DNA of 64,000 nt from Prosthecobacter gellanilyticus (lineage in GTDB: Bacteria; Verrucomicrobiota; Verrucomicrobiia; Verrucomicrobiales; Verrucomicrobiaceae). Location of the stretch: contig NZ_BKAG01000005.1 of the NCBI RefSeq assembly GCF_007992435.1, positions 62,001 to 126,000 on the forward strand, read 5' to 3'. The translations under genes and the position numbers were made by a program. The notes below the pieces were generated by a model. That model did not search any database. It saw only the letters and a list, made by a program, of their open reading frames with translations, and was not told the DNA's origin. Positions 55,635 to 64,000 of the stretch are shown here, one piece after another. Within the stretch, counting starts at the first letter, position 1; each line of letters starts with the position of its first letter.

Positions 55635-57119
55635 TCAAGCAATCAACCCCTTCACCACCTTCGCGGGGTTCACGCCGGTAAGGCGGAAGTCGAGGCCTTG
55701 GAAGCGGTAGGTGAGCTTGTTGTGATTGAGGCCGAAGAGATTCAGGATGGTGGCGTGGAAGTCGTGAATGGACACAGGATCGCGCGCGACATGCCAGGCG
55801 AAGTCATCGGTCTCGCCATACACCTGGCCGCCTTTGACACCGCCGCCGGCCATCCAGAGACTGAAGGCGCCTGGATGATGATCGCGGCCCGTGACCTTCT
55901 TGAAGCCCTTGCGGTTCTCGCCGAGGGCGGTGCGACCAAATTCAGATCCCCAAACCACAAGTGTGGTATCGAGCAGGCCGCGTTGTTTGAGATCCTTTAA
56001 TAGAGCGGCGATGGGCTGGTCCACCATCTGGCAGTTGTGCGCGAGCTGTGGATCGAGAGCACTGTGATGATCCCAGGAGGCGTGGATGATGTTCACGAAG
56101 CGCACACCGCGCTCCACCATGCGTCGCGCATTCAGACAATGACGCGAGAAGGTCTGGTAGTTGCCGATGCCGCCGAGGTTGCTCTTGATGGGTGGCTCAT
56201 CGCGATCCACGCCATACGCATCCAGCGTGGCCCGAGATTCGCCACTGAGATCCACTAGTTCCGGCGCGGAGCTTTGCATGCGGAAGGCAAGCTCGTAGCT
56301 GTTGATACGAGCCGCGATCTCGGGATCTCCGATGTGCTTGTGCTGAAGCCGATTCAGGTCATTTAGCGCGTTGATGCTCGCGGACTGCATCTCCGGCGTG
56401 ATGCCATCAGGATTGTTCAGGTTCAGCACGGGCGAGGCACCATTGCGAAACATCACACCGCCATAGGAGGAGGGCAGGAAGCCGCTGGACCAGGTGGAGC
56501 TGCCGCCGGGAAGACCGCGGCCCTTGCTGACCATCACCACATAGGACGGCAGATCCTGCGAGAGATTGCCAAGACCATACGTGACCCATGAGCCGACGCT
56601 CGGACGTCCGAGCAAGGCCGCGCCGCAGTTCAGCATGAGCTGGCCGGGCAGGTGATTGAACTGAGTCGTGTGCATGGACCGCACCAGCGCAATGTCATCC
56701 GCACAGGTGGCGATGTGCGGAAGCAGATCACTGATCTCCATGCCGCATTTGCCGTGCTTCTTAAACACCCGCTTGGTGCCCATCACCGTGGCCGAGTCCT
56801 TCTGTAGAAAGGCAAACTTCGCATTGCCGACGATGGAGTCAGGCAGCGGCTGGCCATCGTATTTGTTCAGCAGCGGTTTGGGATCAAAGAGATCCATCTG
56901 TGAGGGCCCGCCCTCCAGAAAGATGAAGATGCAGCGCTCCGCCTTCGGCGCGAAGTGCGACATGCGCGTGGCCAACGGATTGGCTGGCATGCTCGCCTCT
57001 TCTGCCAGCAATCCATCCTGCTTTAGCAGCGAGGCCAGAGCCAGTGTCCCCAGTCCGCACGAACTCGTCGCGAGGAAATCGCGCCGCGTCTGGTTCATGA
57101 GCTGTTCGTAGGGGGACAT
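55635..57119 (-). CDS. DUF1501 family protein, Tat-exported
   Basis: A twin-Arg signal (QTRRDFLATSSCGLGTLALA) fixes export. The DUF1501 core reads CIFIFLEGGPSQMDLFDPK, DLLPHIATCADDIALVRSM, LVVWGSEFGRTALGEN and IHDFHATILNLFGLNH; metal-site-like residues Asp and His (DHHPGAF) are present, consistent with a sulfatase-like fold. It is the last gene of a five-gene run that includes a DUF1549/1553 cytochrome, the usual companion of DUF1501. It starts 6 bp after the MBL-hydrolase stop. Function unproven. Confidence 0.9.
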   Translation of the reverse strand: MSPYEQLMNQTRRDFLATSSCGLGTLALASLLKQDGLLAEEASMPANPLATRMSHFAPKAERCIFIFLEGGPSQMDLFDPKPLLNKYDGQPLPDSIVGNAKFAFLQKDSATVMGTKRVFKKHGKCGMEISDLLPHIATCADDIALVRSMHTTQFNHLPGQLMLNCGAALLGRPSVGSWVTYGLGNLSQDLPSYVVMVSKGRGLPGGSSTWSSGFLPSSYGGVMFRNGASPVLNLNNPDGITPEMQSASINALNDLNRLQHKHIGDPEIAARINSYELAFRMQSSAPELVDLSGESRATLDAYGVDRDEPPIKSNLGGIGNYQTFSRHCLNARRMVERGVRFVNIIHASWDHHSALDPQLAHNCQMVDQPIAALLKDLKQRGLLDTTLVVWGSEFGRTALGENRKGFKKVTGRDHHPGAFSLWMAGGGVKGGQVYGETDDFAWHVARDPVSIHDFHATILNLFGLNHNKLTYRFQGLDFRLTGVNPAKVVKGLIA

Positions 57120-57125
57120 GGTGGT

Positions 57126-58145
57126 TTAAGGCTTGGCGGGTTCCTTTGCTCCAGCGTCATCCTTCCGCCCGGTGGTGACCTCATAGGTCTTGCCATCGGT
57201 GACAACGTGGACATCGCCGTTCAAGCCCGTGACGTAGGTCTTGGTGCCGAGCTTCTTCAAATCAGGTGTGGAGCGGATGCCCCGGGCATAACGAGGAAAC
57301 ACGCTCGCGATGGAGACTTCCGGATGCGTGGCTTCACCAAAGGCCTTGGGGATTGGGTGAATGCCATGACCAGGCGCGACGAGGATGTGACACTTCAGCT
57401 TCGCCGGATCCACGAAGGGCATGAGATTTGCCTCAATGTCCTCGGTCTGGATATCGCCCGGAAGAAAGAAGACGACGTCGCCAAACTGGATGCGCAGCGC
57501 GAGTGAGTTCGCGTTCACCAGGAAGTGCGAAGGTGTGTCGTGCTTCTGCCGTGTGTCGATTTTCGGATCTTGGAAGTAGCTTCTCGGAGGTGCGATCACC
57601 TCGATCTTCAGATCAGGATCAAGGTCCAGGGTCTGACCCGCCAGAGCGGTGATGTGGGCGCCACGTGCCTTGAACTCGTCGCGCACCTGATCGTAGTGAT
57701 CGAGCTCGGATTTGTTCGTGCCGATGAAGTCATCGGGGTTGTCACTGCGGAAGACGTAGCCGCAGTCGATGAGCTTGTGGATGGTGAAGTGATCCTTCAG
57801 CCACAGCAGGCCGCCGAAGTGATCATAGTGCGCGTGGCTGATGAAGACGCCATCGATGCTGCTCACTCCCAATTTCTTCAAGGCTGGCGCGACCACATCG
57901 CGTCCCGCATTGAACTTCGCGAGCCATCCATCAGATGACAGCTTCTCCGGATGAGCCGTGCCGGTGTCATAGAGCCATGTCCTGCCCGAAGGCGTGCGCA
58001 TGATGATGGCGAGTCCAGCGCCACGCTGGATGTCAGGGATCTCCAGCACACTGAAACTAAAGGTATGCTCAGCAGCCGAGGCGGAGCTGATGCTCATGCA
58101 CAGAGTGCCGAGCAGAGCCAGAAGCAGATGTTTCAGTCGGATCAT
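57126..58145 (-). CDS. Exported metallo-beta-lactamase-fold hydrolase, ComEC/Rec2-like
   Basis: A signal peptide (KHLLLALLGTLCMSISSASA) fixes the start at ATG 58145 (MIRLKHL). The HxHxDH motif is ISHAHYDHFGG, and downstream metal ligands lie in FFLPGDIQ and LVAPGHGIHPIP. The layout, with a small beta-lactamase fold and no membrane spans, resembles the soluble ComEC/Rec2 C-terminal domain. The substrate is unknown. It is 10 bp downstream of the cytochrome gene. Confidence 0.85.
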   Translation of the reverse strand: MIRLKHLLLALLGTLCMSISSASAAEHTFSFSVLEIPDIQRGAGLAIIMRTPSGRTWLYDTGTAHPEKLSSDGWLAKFNAGRDVVAPALKKLGVSSIDGVFISHAHYDHFGGLLWLKDHFTIHKLIDCGYVFRSDNPDDFIGTNKSELDHYDQVRDEFKARGAHITALAGQTLDLDPDLKIEVIAPPRSYFQDPKIDTRQKHDTPSHFLVNANSLALRIQFGDVVFFLPGDIQTEDIEANLMPFVDPAKLKCHILVAPGHGIHPIPKAFGEATHPEVSIASVFPRYARGIRSTPDLKKLGTKTYVTGLNGDVHVVTDGKTYEVTTGRKDDAGAKEPAKP

Positions 58146-58155
58146 CTGGATTGCT

Positions 58156-60231
58156 TCATTCGCGGTTGATGAACTCATCCAGATTCATGAGCACTCGTGC
58201 CGTGGAGACGAGGGTGGCGGCTTCTAGGGCTTCCTTCGGTGAAACATCCTTCTCATGGCTGCCGAGGATGCGGAGCGCTTCCTGGCCTCCAGCATTCACA
58301 CGCGCTTTTTGTTCGGCGTGGAAGGCTTGAAGGCGATCTAGTTCCTCGCCACGGGGTTGACGGTTCAGCACGAGGTCAAAGAGGGTTTGCAGGCGCCTTG
58401 AGACATCAGAAGGGCCTTCTTTCAAAGCGCGTATGGCCAGGGATTGTGCGGCTTCAACGAAGACGGCCTCATTCATCATGGTCAGGGCTTGCAGTGGTGT
58501 GTTGCTACGTTCGCGGCGCACGCAGGCCTCCGCAGCATCAGGACCATCAAAGGTGGTGAGCGCGGGATAGAGCACGCTGCGCAGGGTGATGATGTAGAGA
58601 CTGCGGCGGTAGATCTCATCTCCAGGACTGACCTCCCAGTTCTTCGAGCGACCGACATCAAACACATCCTCGGGCAGCGGCGGACGGAAGCTGGGGCCGC
58701 CGATGCCTGGCTTCAGCAGGCCGCTGACAGCAAGCACAGAATCACGCAGGATCTCGGCATCGAGACGGATGCGGTTCTGGCGCGAGAGCAGACGGTTCAG
58801 CGGATCCAGCTCCACGATGTCTCCGCGATACGATGAGGACTGGCGATAAGTCTCGCTCATCAGGATGAGCTTGATGAGCTGCTTGCGGCTCCAGCCATTG
58901 CGCATGAACTCGGTGGCGAGCCAGTCCAGCAGCTCCGGATGCGAGGGTGATTCACCACTGGTGCCGAAGTCATCCGGAGTGCGCACAAGGCCAGTGCCGA
59001 AGAGCTTGCTCCAGATGTGGTTCACGGCCACGCGGGACGTCAGCGGATTCTCCGGCGAGACGATCCACTTGGCGAGGTCCAGGCGCGTGTTGCCGACCTT
59101 GGCAGGCAGCGCGGAAAGCGTAGCGGGCATCACATCCGGGCCGCGGCGTGTGTAATCCCCCGCCATGTGCACATAAGTCTGGCGGCGGTCCTTGCTCACC
59201 TCGGCCAGCATCGGTGCCTGGGTCTTCGGGTCATCGCGGTCCTCGGTGTTGTCAAAGAAGGCGTAGAAGCTGTAGTAATCCCGGATGGTGATGGGATCAT
59301 ACTTGTGTGTGTGACACTGTGCGCAACCAACAGTGAGACCGAGCCAGACACGTCCCGTGGTGTTCACGCGGTCGACGAGGTTTTGATAACGCGCCTCTTC
59401 CTTGTCGACACCTGCCTCGGTGTTTAGCGCGGCATTGCGATGGAAACCCGTTCCGACCACGGCCGACTCATTTACAAGATCACCAGCGAGCTGCTGAATG
59501 GTGAACTGATCAAAGGGCAGATCACTATTGAAGGCCTGGATGACCCAGTCGCGATATCGGTAGGCGTTTTTACGCAGACCATCACCGAGGAAACCGTTTG
59601 AGTCGGCATAGCGCGCCATGTCCAGCCAGTGGCGGCCCCAGCGCTCACCAAAATGCGGCGAGGCGAGGAGGCGCTCCACAAGGGCCGCATATTTTTCATC
59701 GGTGAAATTCGCTGCCTCGGCCATGTCTGCCGGAGTCGGTGGCAGGCCGGTAAGATCCAAAAACACGCGGCGGATGAGTGTGGCGGCATTGGCACGCGCA
59801 GCAGGCTTTAAATCATGCTTCTGCAATTCAGCGCGGATGAAGCCATCCATGCCAGCGGTGGCCTTCGGATGCTGAATGGGCATGAAGGCCCAGTGCTGCT
59901 CATATTTGGCACCCGCGGCCATCCAGCGTTTGAGGATGTTTGCCTCCTCGCGTGTGAGCGGCTTGGGCGAGGACGGCGGAGGCATGATGTCGTCCGGGTC
60001 CGTGGTTTCGATGCGCTCCGTGATGGCCTTGTCATCAAAATGCTCCCCACGCACATCGAGACGCAGATCAGCTTCGCGCTTGTCTTCATCGGGCCCGTGG
60101 CAGGCGAAGCATTTGGAGGCGAGGATGGGTCGCACATCCCGGTTGTAGCTGAGGGTCTTATCAGCCGCGCACAGAGAGCCTGCCGTGAGGATCGACAGAC
60201 TGAGAAGAAGGCTGGAGAGACGAATCCGCAT
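58156..60231 (-). CDS. Planctomycete-type cytochrome with DUF1549 and DUF1553 domains
   Basis: A signal peptide (LSSLLLSLSILTAGSLCAA) precedes a PSCyt1-type c-heme site, CFACH (41-45), followed by EDKREADLRLD, typical of this family. The DUF1549 domain follows (FLDLTGLPPTP, HFGERWGRHWLDMARYAD, GCAQCHTHKYDP with a second CxxCH), then DUF1553 (RVAVNHIWSKLFG, SGESPSHPELLDWLA, PLQALTMMNE). About 691 residues, full length. These proteins pair with DUF1501 genes; the pair here is separated only by the MBL gene. Role presumed in glycan or sulfated-polymer use, unproven. Confidence 0.9.
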   Translation of the reverse strand: MRIRLSSLLLSLSILTAGSLCAADKTLSYNRDVRPILASKCFACHGPDEDKREADLRLDVRGEHFDDKAITERIETTDPDDIMPPPSSPKPLTREEANILKRWMAAGAKYEQHWAFMPIQHPKATAGMDGFIRAELQKHDLKPAARANAATLIRRVFLDLTGLPPTPADMAEAANFTDEKYAALVERLLASPHFGERWGRHWLDMARYADSNGFLGDGLRKNAYRYRDWVIQAFNSDLPFDQFTIQQLAGDLVNESAVVGTGFHRNAALNTEAGVDKEEARYQNLVDRVNTTGRVWLGLTVGCAQCHTHKYDPITIRDYYSFYAFFDNTEDRDDPKTQAPMLAEVSKDRRQTYVHMAGDYTRRGPDVMPATLSALPAKVGNTRLDLAKWIVSPENPLTSRVAVNHIWSKLFGTGLVRTPDDFGTSGESPSHPELLDWLATEFMRNGWSRKQLIKLILMSETYRQSSSYRGDIVELDPLNRLLSRQNRIRLDAEILRDSVLAVSGLLKPGIGGPSFRPPLPEDVFDVGRSKNWEVSPGDEIYRRSLYIITLRSVLYPALTTFDGPDAAEACVRRERSNTPLQALTMMNEAVFVEAAQSLAIRALKEGPSDVSRRLQTLFDLVLNRQPRGEELDRLQAFHAEQKARVNAGGQEALRILGSHEKDVSPKEALEAATLVSTARVLMNLDEFINRE

Positions 60232-60272
60232 CGGGGGGCTGCTTAATACGGCACGAAGAGCACAACCTTTGC

Positions 60273-61466
60273 TCAACGATGCGGATTCTCATACCACACG
60301 ACGCCCAGTTGGTCGCGTTCCTCGCAGGTGATGATGTCGAGATCAGCATCACCATCCAGATCCAGGCTCTGCATGAGGTCATACTTCAGTCCCTGCGGAC
60401 CGCCGAGCGTGTGCTGCTTCCAAGGGCCGCTGCGCTGCTGCTCCAGCCAGAGGATGCCCTCTCGCTCGCCCTTGGCATTTTCACAGGTGAAGGCCAGATC
60501 GGGGAGTTGGTCGCCATTTAAGTCGGCGATCTTCACGGCCTTGGCATCTCCAAGATTCGCGCCATCGAGCATGAGGATCTGTTCCCGCCATCCGCCCTCT
60601 TTCTGGCGCAGGAAGAGCACAATCTCGACAGGCTTCACGGCCGCTGCGATGTCCGCGAGACCATCGCCATTCACATCGCCGATGTCCGCGAACATGACTT
60701 GTTTGCCCAGCGCGCCAATGGCGTGCTCTTTCCATGCTGCATGATCGCGATTCGCCGCAGCGCCAGGATTCTCCAGCCAGAACACGCCGGTTCGCTCGCC
60801 TTTGCGGTCCGTGAAGACAGCGTCGAGATCACCATCCGCATCCATGTCATCTGGAGTGACGGACATGATCCAGCCTGCATCCCGCAGCTTGTGGTAGGAC
60901 CAGGCGTTGAGATCATCCGCCTTCGCGGGTGACTGGAGCCAGCCGATGGCAGCGCCTTTGCTTTTGGAAGCAACGAGCAAATCGACTCCATGCTGGCCAT
61001 CAAGATCGAGCGCGGCCACCTGCATCCACATCTGTGTGCCTGCAGTAGCAGGAAAGACTTCCGTCTTCCAAGCATCATTGGTTGGGCGATGCCAGTAGAT
61101 CTTGCAATCCTTGCCCTCGGTGCCGCTGATGACCTCCAGCTTTCCATCGCCATCCAGATCCGCAAAGATGGCCTCCTCCACACTCTTCACCTTGCCCACG
61201 GTGGTCTGCGGCCAGGGCTCGCGAGCCTTTGCGATGCCTGGATTCACATACACACGCACCACGCCGCCCTCCTCCCAGCCGGTGACGATGTCTTGAAGGC
61301 CATCGTGATTGATGTCGCCAAGCTTCACACCGTCAGCACCGCGTGAGGTGTTATCGATGGTGTGACGTTTCCAGGCTGTGCCGGGCGCAGAGATGACTTC
61401 AAGCGAGAGCGGCTCAGCGTGTGCAAGGCCTGCGCTGATGGCGAGGACGGAAAGCATGGACTTCAT
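60273..61466 (-). CDS. Exported FG-GAP/VCBS-repeat propeller
   Basis: A signal peptide (LSVLAISAGLAHA) is followed by repeated calcium-binding FG-GAP units: DINHDGLQDIVTG, DLDGDGKLEVISG, DLDGQHGVDLLVA, DMDADGDLDAVF, DVNGDGLADIAAA, DLNGDQLPDLAFT and DLDGDADLDIIT, making up a seven-bladed propeller. It is likely a secreted carbohydrate- or protein-binding component. Its 3' end is 41 bp upstream of the cytochrome gene and its start overlaps the sialidase-like gene by 4 bp. Confidence 0.88.
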   Translation of the reverse strand: MKSMLSVLAISAGLAHAEPLSLEVISAPGTAWKRHTIDNTSRGADGVKLGDINHDGLQDIVTGWEEGGVVRVYVNPGIAKAREPWPQTTVGKVKSVEEAIFADLDGDGKLEVISGTEGKDCKIYWHRPTNDAWKTEVFPATAGTQMWMQVAALDLDGQHGVDLLVASKSKGAAIGWLQSPAKADDLNAWSYHKLRDAGWIMSVTPDDMDADGDLDAVFTDRKGERTGVFWLENPGAAANRDHAAWKEHAIGALGKQVMFADIGDVNGDGLADIAAAVKPVEIVLFLRQKEGGWREQILMLDGANLGDAKAVKIADLNGDQLPDLAFTCENAKGEREGILWLEQQRSGPWKQHTLGGPQGLKYDLMQSLDLDGDADLDIITCEERDQLGVVWYENPHR

Positions 61467-63109
61467 GGCTTCACCTCCACGCTGACGGATTCGACCAGGA
61501 ATCCGGCGGGATCCTTCGTGGGCGCGGTGGAGCGAAGCCGCAGATAGCTGAGGCCGCTAGGATAGGCGAAGCTGGCTTCAGCGGTGTCCAGGATCTCGCC
61601 ATCGAGAGTCGACACACAGTACTCGCCGCTCCAATCAAGGCTCAGCTCGTGCCATTTGCCGGGCTTGATCGGCAGTTCCAGTTTGTGGCAGGCGAGCTTG
61701 TCGCCGGTGTTGTCACAAGGATCAAACATGCGGTCGCCGAGACTGACCTGACCGCCGGCAAAACCTTCCTGTGCCTTGATCCGCAGGGTGATCTTGCCAA
61801 AGGTGCCTGCGGGAAAGTTCCAGGTGGCTCCATCGGGATCATTGTCATCGGGACGACGGATGTGCAGCACCTTGGCATCTGGCTTGTCGGGATGCGGGAT
61901 GAGCTGCGGACCCTGCACGCGATCACGCCACCAACGCTCCGGTTTGCCGACGCCTTTGTACAGATGCCAGGCATCGAGCCCCTTGGAAAAGTCCTCAGTC
62001 TGTTTGGTCTCCATGAGCCACTCGGGATCAATCAGGAAGCGATGACGCAGGCTGGAACCCTGGCCGGAGACGAGGTAAATTTTCTTGCCTTTGTCTGCCA
62101 GCGTGGCGTGAGGATAGGCAGTGCCGCGATCTCCATCCTTGGGTGGAGATGCATTGCGCGTGGGATCACGATACACCTCGCGGAAGCCGCGCCAGGTCTC
62201 GCCTTCATCACTGCTGATGGCCGCGTGCAAGGCATCACGACCTGAATACACGCCATCTTTTCCGACACGCTCGCAGTGCTCCGCGTTGTTCCAAAAGACA
62301 ACGAGACGCTTGTCGCGAAGCCTAATCAAAAATGCGGGAGAGTTGGAGGAGTGGAAGCGTGAAGGCTGCGCATCGGACCACCCGGTGCCATTGTCCTCAG
62401 AGAACGACTCATACAAGGTGCCATCCTGGGTGCGGATGAGCATCCACACGCGGCCGTCCTTGAGCTGGGTGAGCACGGGTTCACAGGCCCCGTAGTTCGC
62501 GCCATTGAAGCCATCGTGGCAGGGAGCGATGAGCTTGGATTCTGAGCGCTTCCAGGTCTTGCCGAGGTCGTCGGAGTACATGCAGATGGTGACGCTGGGT
62601 CCTGAAGGCGGTGTGCTGGGCACATTTGGCAGCCAGTCAGCGAATGGCACGAGGATGCGTCCGCTCTTCAACTGGAACATGCCTTGCAATGAGCCGCAGT
62701 AGCCCTCGTAGATGCGCTGCGGCTCGGTCCACTGGGTGCGCCCATGGGTCGAGCTCATGTGGTAGAGGTCGATGAAGCGGCTCACGTTGGGCTTGCGGCC
62801 CTCTCCGCGCAGCTTGGTGAGCACAAAGTGCAGCTCGCCATCCTTGCTGAGCAGAGGCGTGGGGCCGCCCCAGGGTTCGACGGGCAGCAGATGCGCGCTT
62901 TCTTTCTCGCTCCAGGTGGCGCCGTTGTCGGTGGAGCGCTGGCGGAAGATGTGCACCTTGCCATCGAGCGCGCGCCGGTGAAAGGACTCCAGGGTGCCGT
63001 CCGGCATGGTCACTGCGTTGTAGGTATTGAGCGGGCCGAAATCCTTCGGCGGCTCAGCGGCCCCAAGGGAAAGCGAGGCGAACAGCGGCAGGAGAAGGCG
63101 TGTGTTCAT
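61463..63109 (-). CDS. Exported sialidase/BNR-repeat protein with C-terminal beta-sandwich
   Basis: A signal peptide (LLLPLFASLSLGAA) leads to a six-bladed sialidase-like propeller. Asp-box-like motifs are visible (RSTDNGATWSEKE, YSDDLGKTWKRS, SEDNGTGWSDA, SSDEGETWRG), as are two Arg-rich sites (VLIRTQDGTLYES and RLRDKRLVVF) that may form part of an arginine cluster. From about residue 370 a LamG-like sandwich follows. It may be an exo-sialidase or another exo-glycosidase. It heads the five-gene minus-strand operon and is divergent from the 63261 gene. Confidence 0.82.
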   Translation of the reverse strand: MNTRLLLPLFASLSLGAAEPPKDFGPLNTYNAVTMPDGTLESFHRRALDGKVHIFRQRSTDNGATWSEKESAHLLPVEPWGGPTPLLSKDGELHFVLTKLRGEGRKPNVSRFIDLYHMSSTHGRTQWTEPQRIYEGYCGSLQGMFQLKSGRILVPFADWLPNVPSTPPSGPSVTICMYSDDLGKTWKRSESKLIAPCHDGFNGANYGACEPVLTQLKDGRVWMLIRTQDGTLYESFSEDNGTGWSDAQPSRFHSSNSPAFLIRLRDKRLVVFWNNAEHCERVGKDGVYSGRDALHAAISSDEGETWRGFREVYRDPTRNASPPKDGDRGTAYPHATLADKGKKIYLVSGQGSSLRHRFLIDPEWLMETKQTEDFSKGLDAWHLYKGVGKPERWWRDRVQGPQLIPHPDKPDAKVLHIRRPDDNDPDGATWNFPAGTFGKITLRIKAQEGFAGGQVSLGDRMFDPCDNTGDKLACHKLELPIKPGKWHELSLDWSGEYCVSTLDGEILDTAEASFAYPSGLSYLRLRSTAPTKDPAGFLVESVSVEVKP

Positions 63110-63260
63110 GCGTGGTCACGAGAAACGGGCAGGAAGGCGCCGACTTCCAGGAAAACCTCAGGTCGCGTGGAGAGTCCACCGGGCGGCTCTGATTTCTCAG
63201 AGGGATCCTGCGGGATCTGAGCAAAGGCCAGGGCTTCCCGCACGTTGAAGTCCGGCCACC

Positions 63261-64000
63261 ATGTTTGTCCGTTTTGCCGCCTCCGTCTTTTGCCTTCTCA
63301 GCGCCTCTGCCTGGGCCGCTCCGGGATCGTTTGCGGACAAGCTGAAGCCGCTGCTCGAAACGCATTGTCTCGAGTGTCACGGCGAGGACGTGCAGAAAGG
63401 CAAGCTGCAGCTCGATCAGGAGGTGAGCTTCAGCACCTGGACCAAGGTGCATGACCGCATGGCGGCGGGTGAGATGCCGCCCAAGAAGTCTGACCAACCT
63501 CCGCAGGCCATGAAGGATGAGGCATTGAAACTCCTCAGTGACTCTCTGCACGCAGCGTCTCTGGAAAAGCAGCGCACCCAAGGCCGCACTGCCCTGCGCC
63601 GCCTGAACGGCACTGAGTATGAGAACACCGTGCGTGACCTCATCGGCACACGCGTGAAACTGAAGGAGGTGCTGCCGGAGGAAAACAGCGCTGGTGGCTT
63701 TGATAATGTGAGCGCGGTGCTGGACCTGTCCTCGACCCATCTTCTGCTATATCAAGAAGCGGCGGAGAAGGCGGTGAACTCAGCGATTCCGATTCATCCG
63801 CATCTGCCGGTGAGTGATCGCCGCACCGGTCGCCAGATCGCGGACACGGGCAACAATTTTAAGCAGACACTCACGCGCAGCTGCTACATCAAGGGCGATG
63901 CGCTGGTCGTCTACAGCAAGCTGCCGCGCTATGGGCTGGTCTGCACGCCGCATGTGAACGGCGCGGGACGCTATCGAGTGCGCATGTCCGCGAGTGCGGT
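63261..64000 (+). CDS. Planctomycete-type cytochrome protein with DUF1587 (partial, runs off the right edge)
   Basis: ATG 63261 begins a signal peptide (ASVFCLLSASAWA), then a c-heme site CLECH (36-40) with GEDVQKGKLQLD as in PSCyt1-type domains, and DUF1587 (LRRLNGTEYENTVRDLIG) at about residues 110-130. The frame stays open to the end of the window. Complete relatives continue with DUF1592, DUF1588, DUF1585 and DUF1595 and are usually followed by a DUF1501 gene. It is divergent from the sialidase-like gene with 151 bp between them, so a shared promoter region is likely. Confidence 0.85.
   Translation, partial: MFVRFAASVFCLLSASAWAAPGSFADKLKPLLETHCLECHGEDVQKGKLQLDQEVSFSTWTKVHDRMAAGEMPPKKSDQPPQAMKDEALKLLSDSLHAASLEKQRTQGRTALRRLNGTEYENTVRDLIGTRVKLKEVLPEENSAGGFDNVSAVLDLSSTHLLLYQEAAEKAVNSAIPIHPHLPVSDRRTGRQIADTGNNFKQTLTRSCYIKGDALVVYSKLPRYGLVCTPHVNGAGRYRVRMSASA

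Noticed and set aside
1-64000. tRNA, rRNA, CRISPR arrays, insertion sequences and phage genes.
   Set aside because: I saw no T-loop-like GGTTCGAATCC with matching arms, no regularly spaced repeats and no transposase or integrase motifs.

Overview
The window reads as chromosomal DNA of a member of the Verrucomicrobiota, probably Verrucomicrobiaceae close to Prosthecobacter. The reasons are moderately high GC (roughly 60% by eye), many secreted proteins with Sec, lipoprotein or Tat signals, and families shared almost only by Verrucomicrobiota and Planctomycetota: DUF1501 proteins, DUF1549/DUF1553 'planctomycete cytochrome' proteins, SHD1-domain proteins, FGE-sulfatase fusions and M56/BlaR proteins with secretin-like tails. 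I see no rRNA, tRNA, CRISPR array, phage genes or transposase.

Layout. 1-5.7 kb: end of an unknown gene, a Tyr/Gly-rich lipoprotein, a PAS-AraC regulator divergent from a DapA-family enzyme, an orphan sensor kinase and a PQQ-type propeller. 5.7-6.05 kb: a long imperfect inverted repeat. 6-13.5 kb: an XRE-cupin regulator with an M60 metalloprotease, a receiver-like/pseudokinase/FGE membrane fusion with a proline-rich TPR partner, and pabB. 13.5-20.5 kb: an M56 (BlaR-type) protein facing two BlaI-type operators and an overlooked 41-aa lipoprotein, a Tat-exported protein, two paralogous membrane proteins and an alginate-export-type porin. 20.5-25 kb: a 2-hydroxyacid dehydrogenase, inositol monophosphatase, stand-alone CoaB, xylulokinase and a small membrane protein.

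25-30.2 kb holds the most coherent system: four head-to-tail genes (ApbE flavin transferase, TPR plus FMN-binding protein, NapH/NapG-like polyferredoxin fusion, M20 hydrolase) joined by 2-bp gaps and 4-bp overlaps. It looks like a flavinylation-dependent electron-transfer module that passes electrons across the membrane to an extracytosolic covalent FMN. 30-35.2 kb carries three secreted esterase-type hydrolases and a 2-Cys peroxiredoxin. 35-46 kb carries an LRR protein, an RCC1 propeller, a DUF1501 protein with a sarcosine-oxidase-type flavoenzyme and a large VWA membrane protein, and a DUF4038 glycosidase. 47-50 kb carries DUF420 and Sco (cytochrome oxidase assembly) and a DctA transporter. 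50-55.4 kb carries a ceramidase-like/CehA-like pair, a GNAT protein and another hydrolase.

55.4-64 kb: a second inverted repeat, then a tightly packed five-gene minus-strand operon (sialidase-like, FG-GAP, DUF1549/1553 cytochrome, MBL hydrolase, DUF1501), divergent from a second planctomycete-type cytochrome protein that runs off the window. The secretome suggests a heterotroph that degrades complex glycans and glycoproteins.

Many starts are preceded by C-rich leaders (for example ACCACCATG) and not by a Shine-Dalgarno, so start choices rest mainly on signal peptides and family length.
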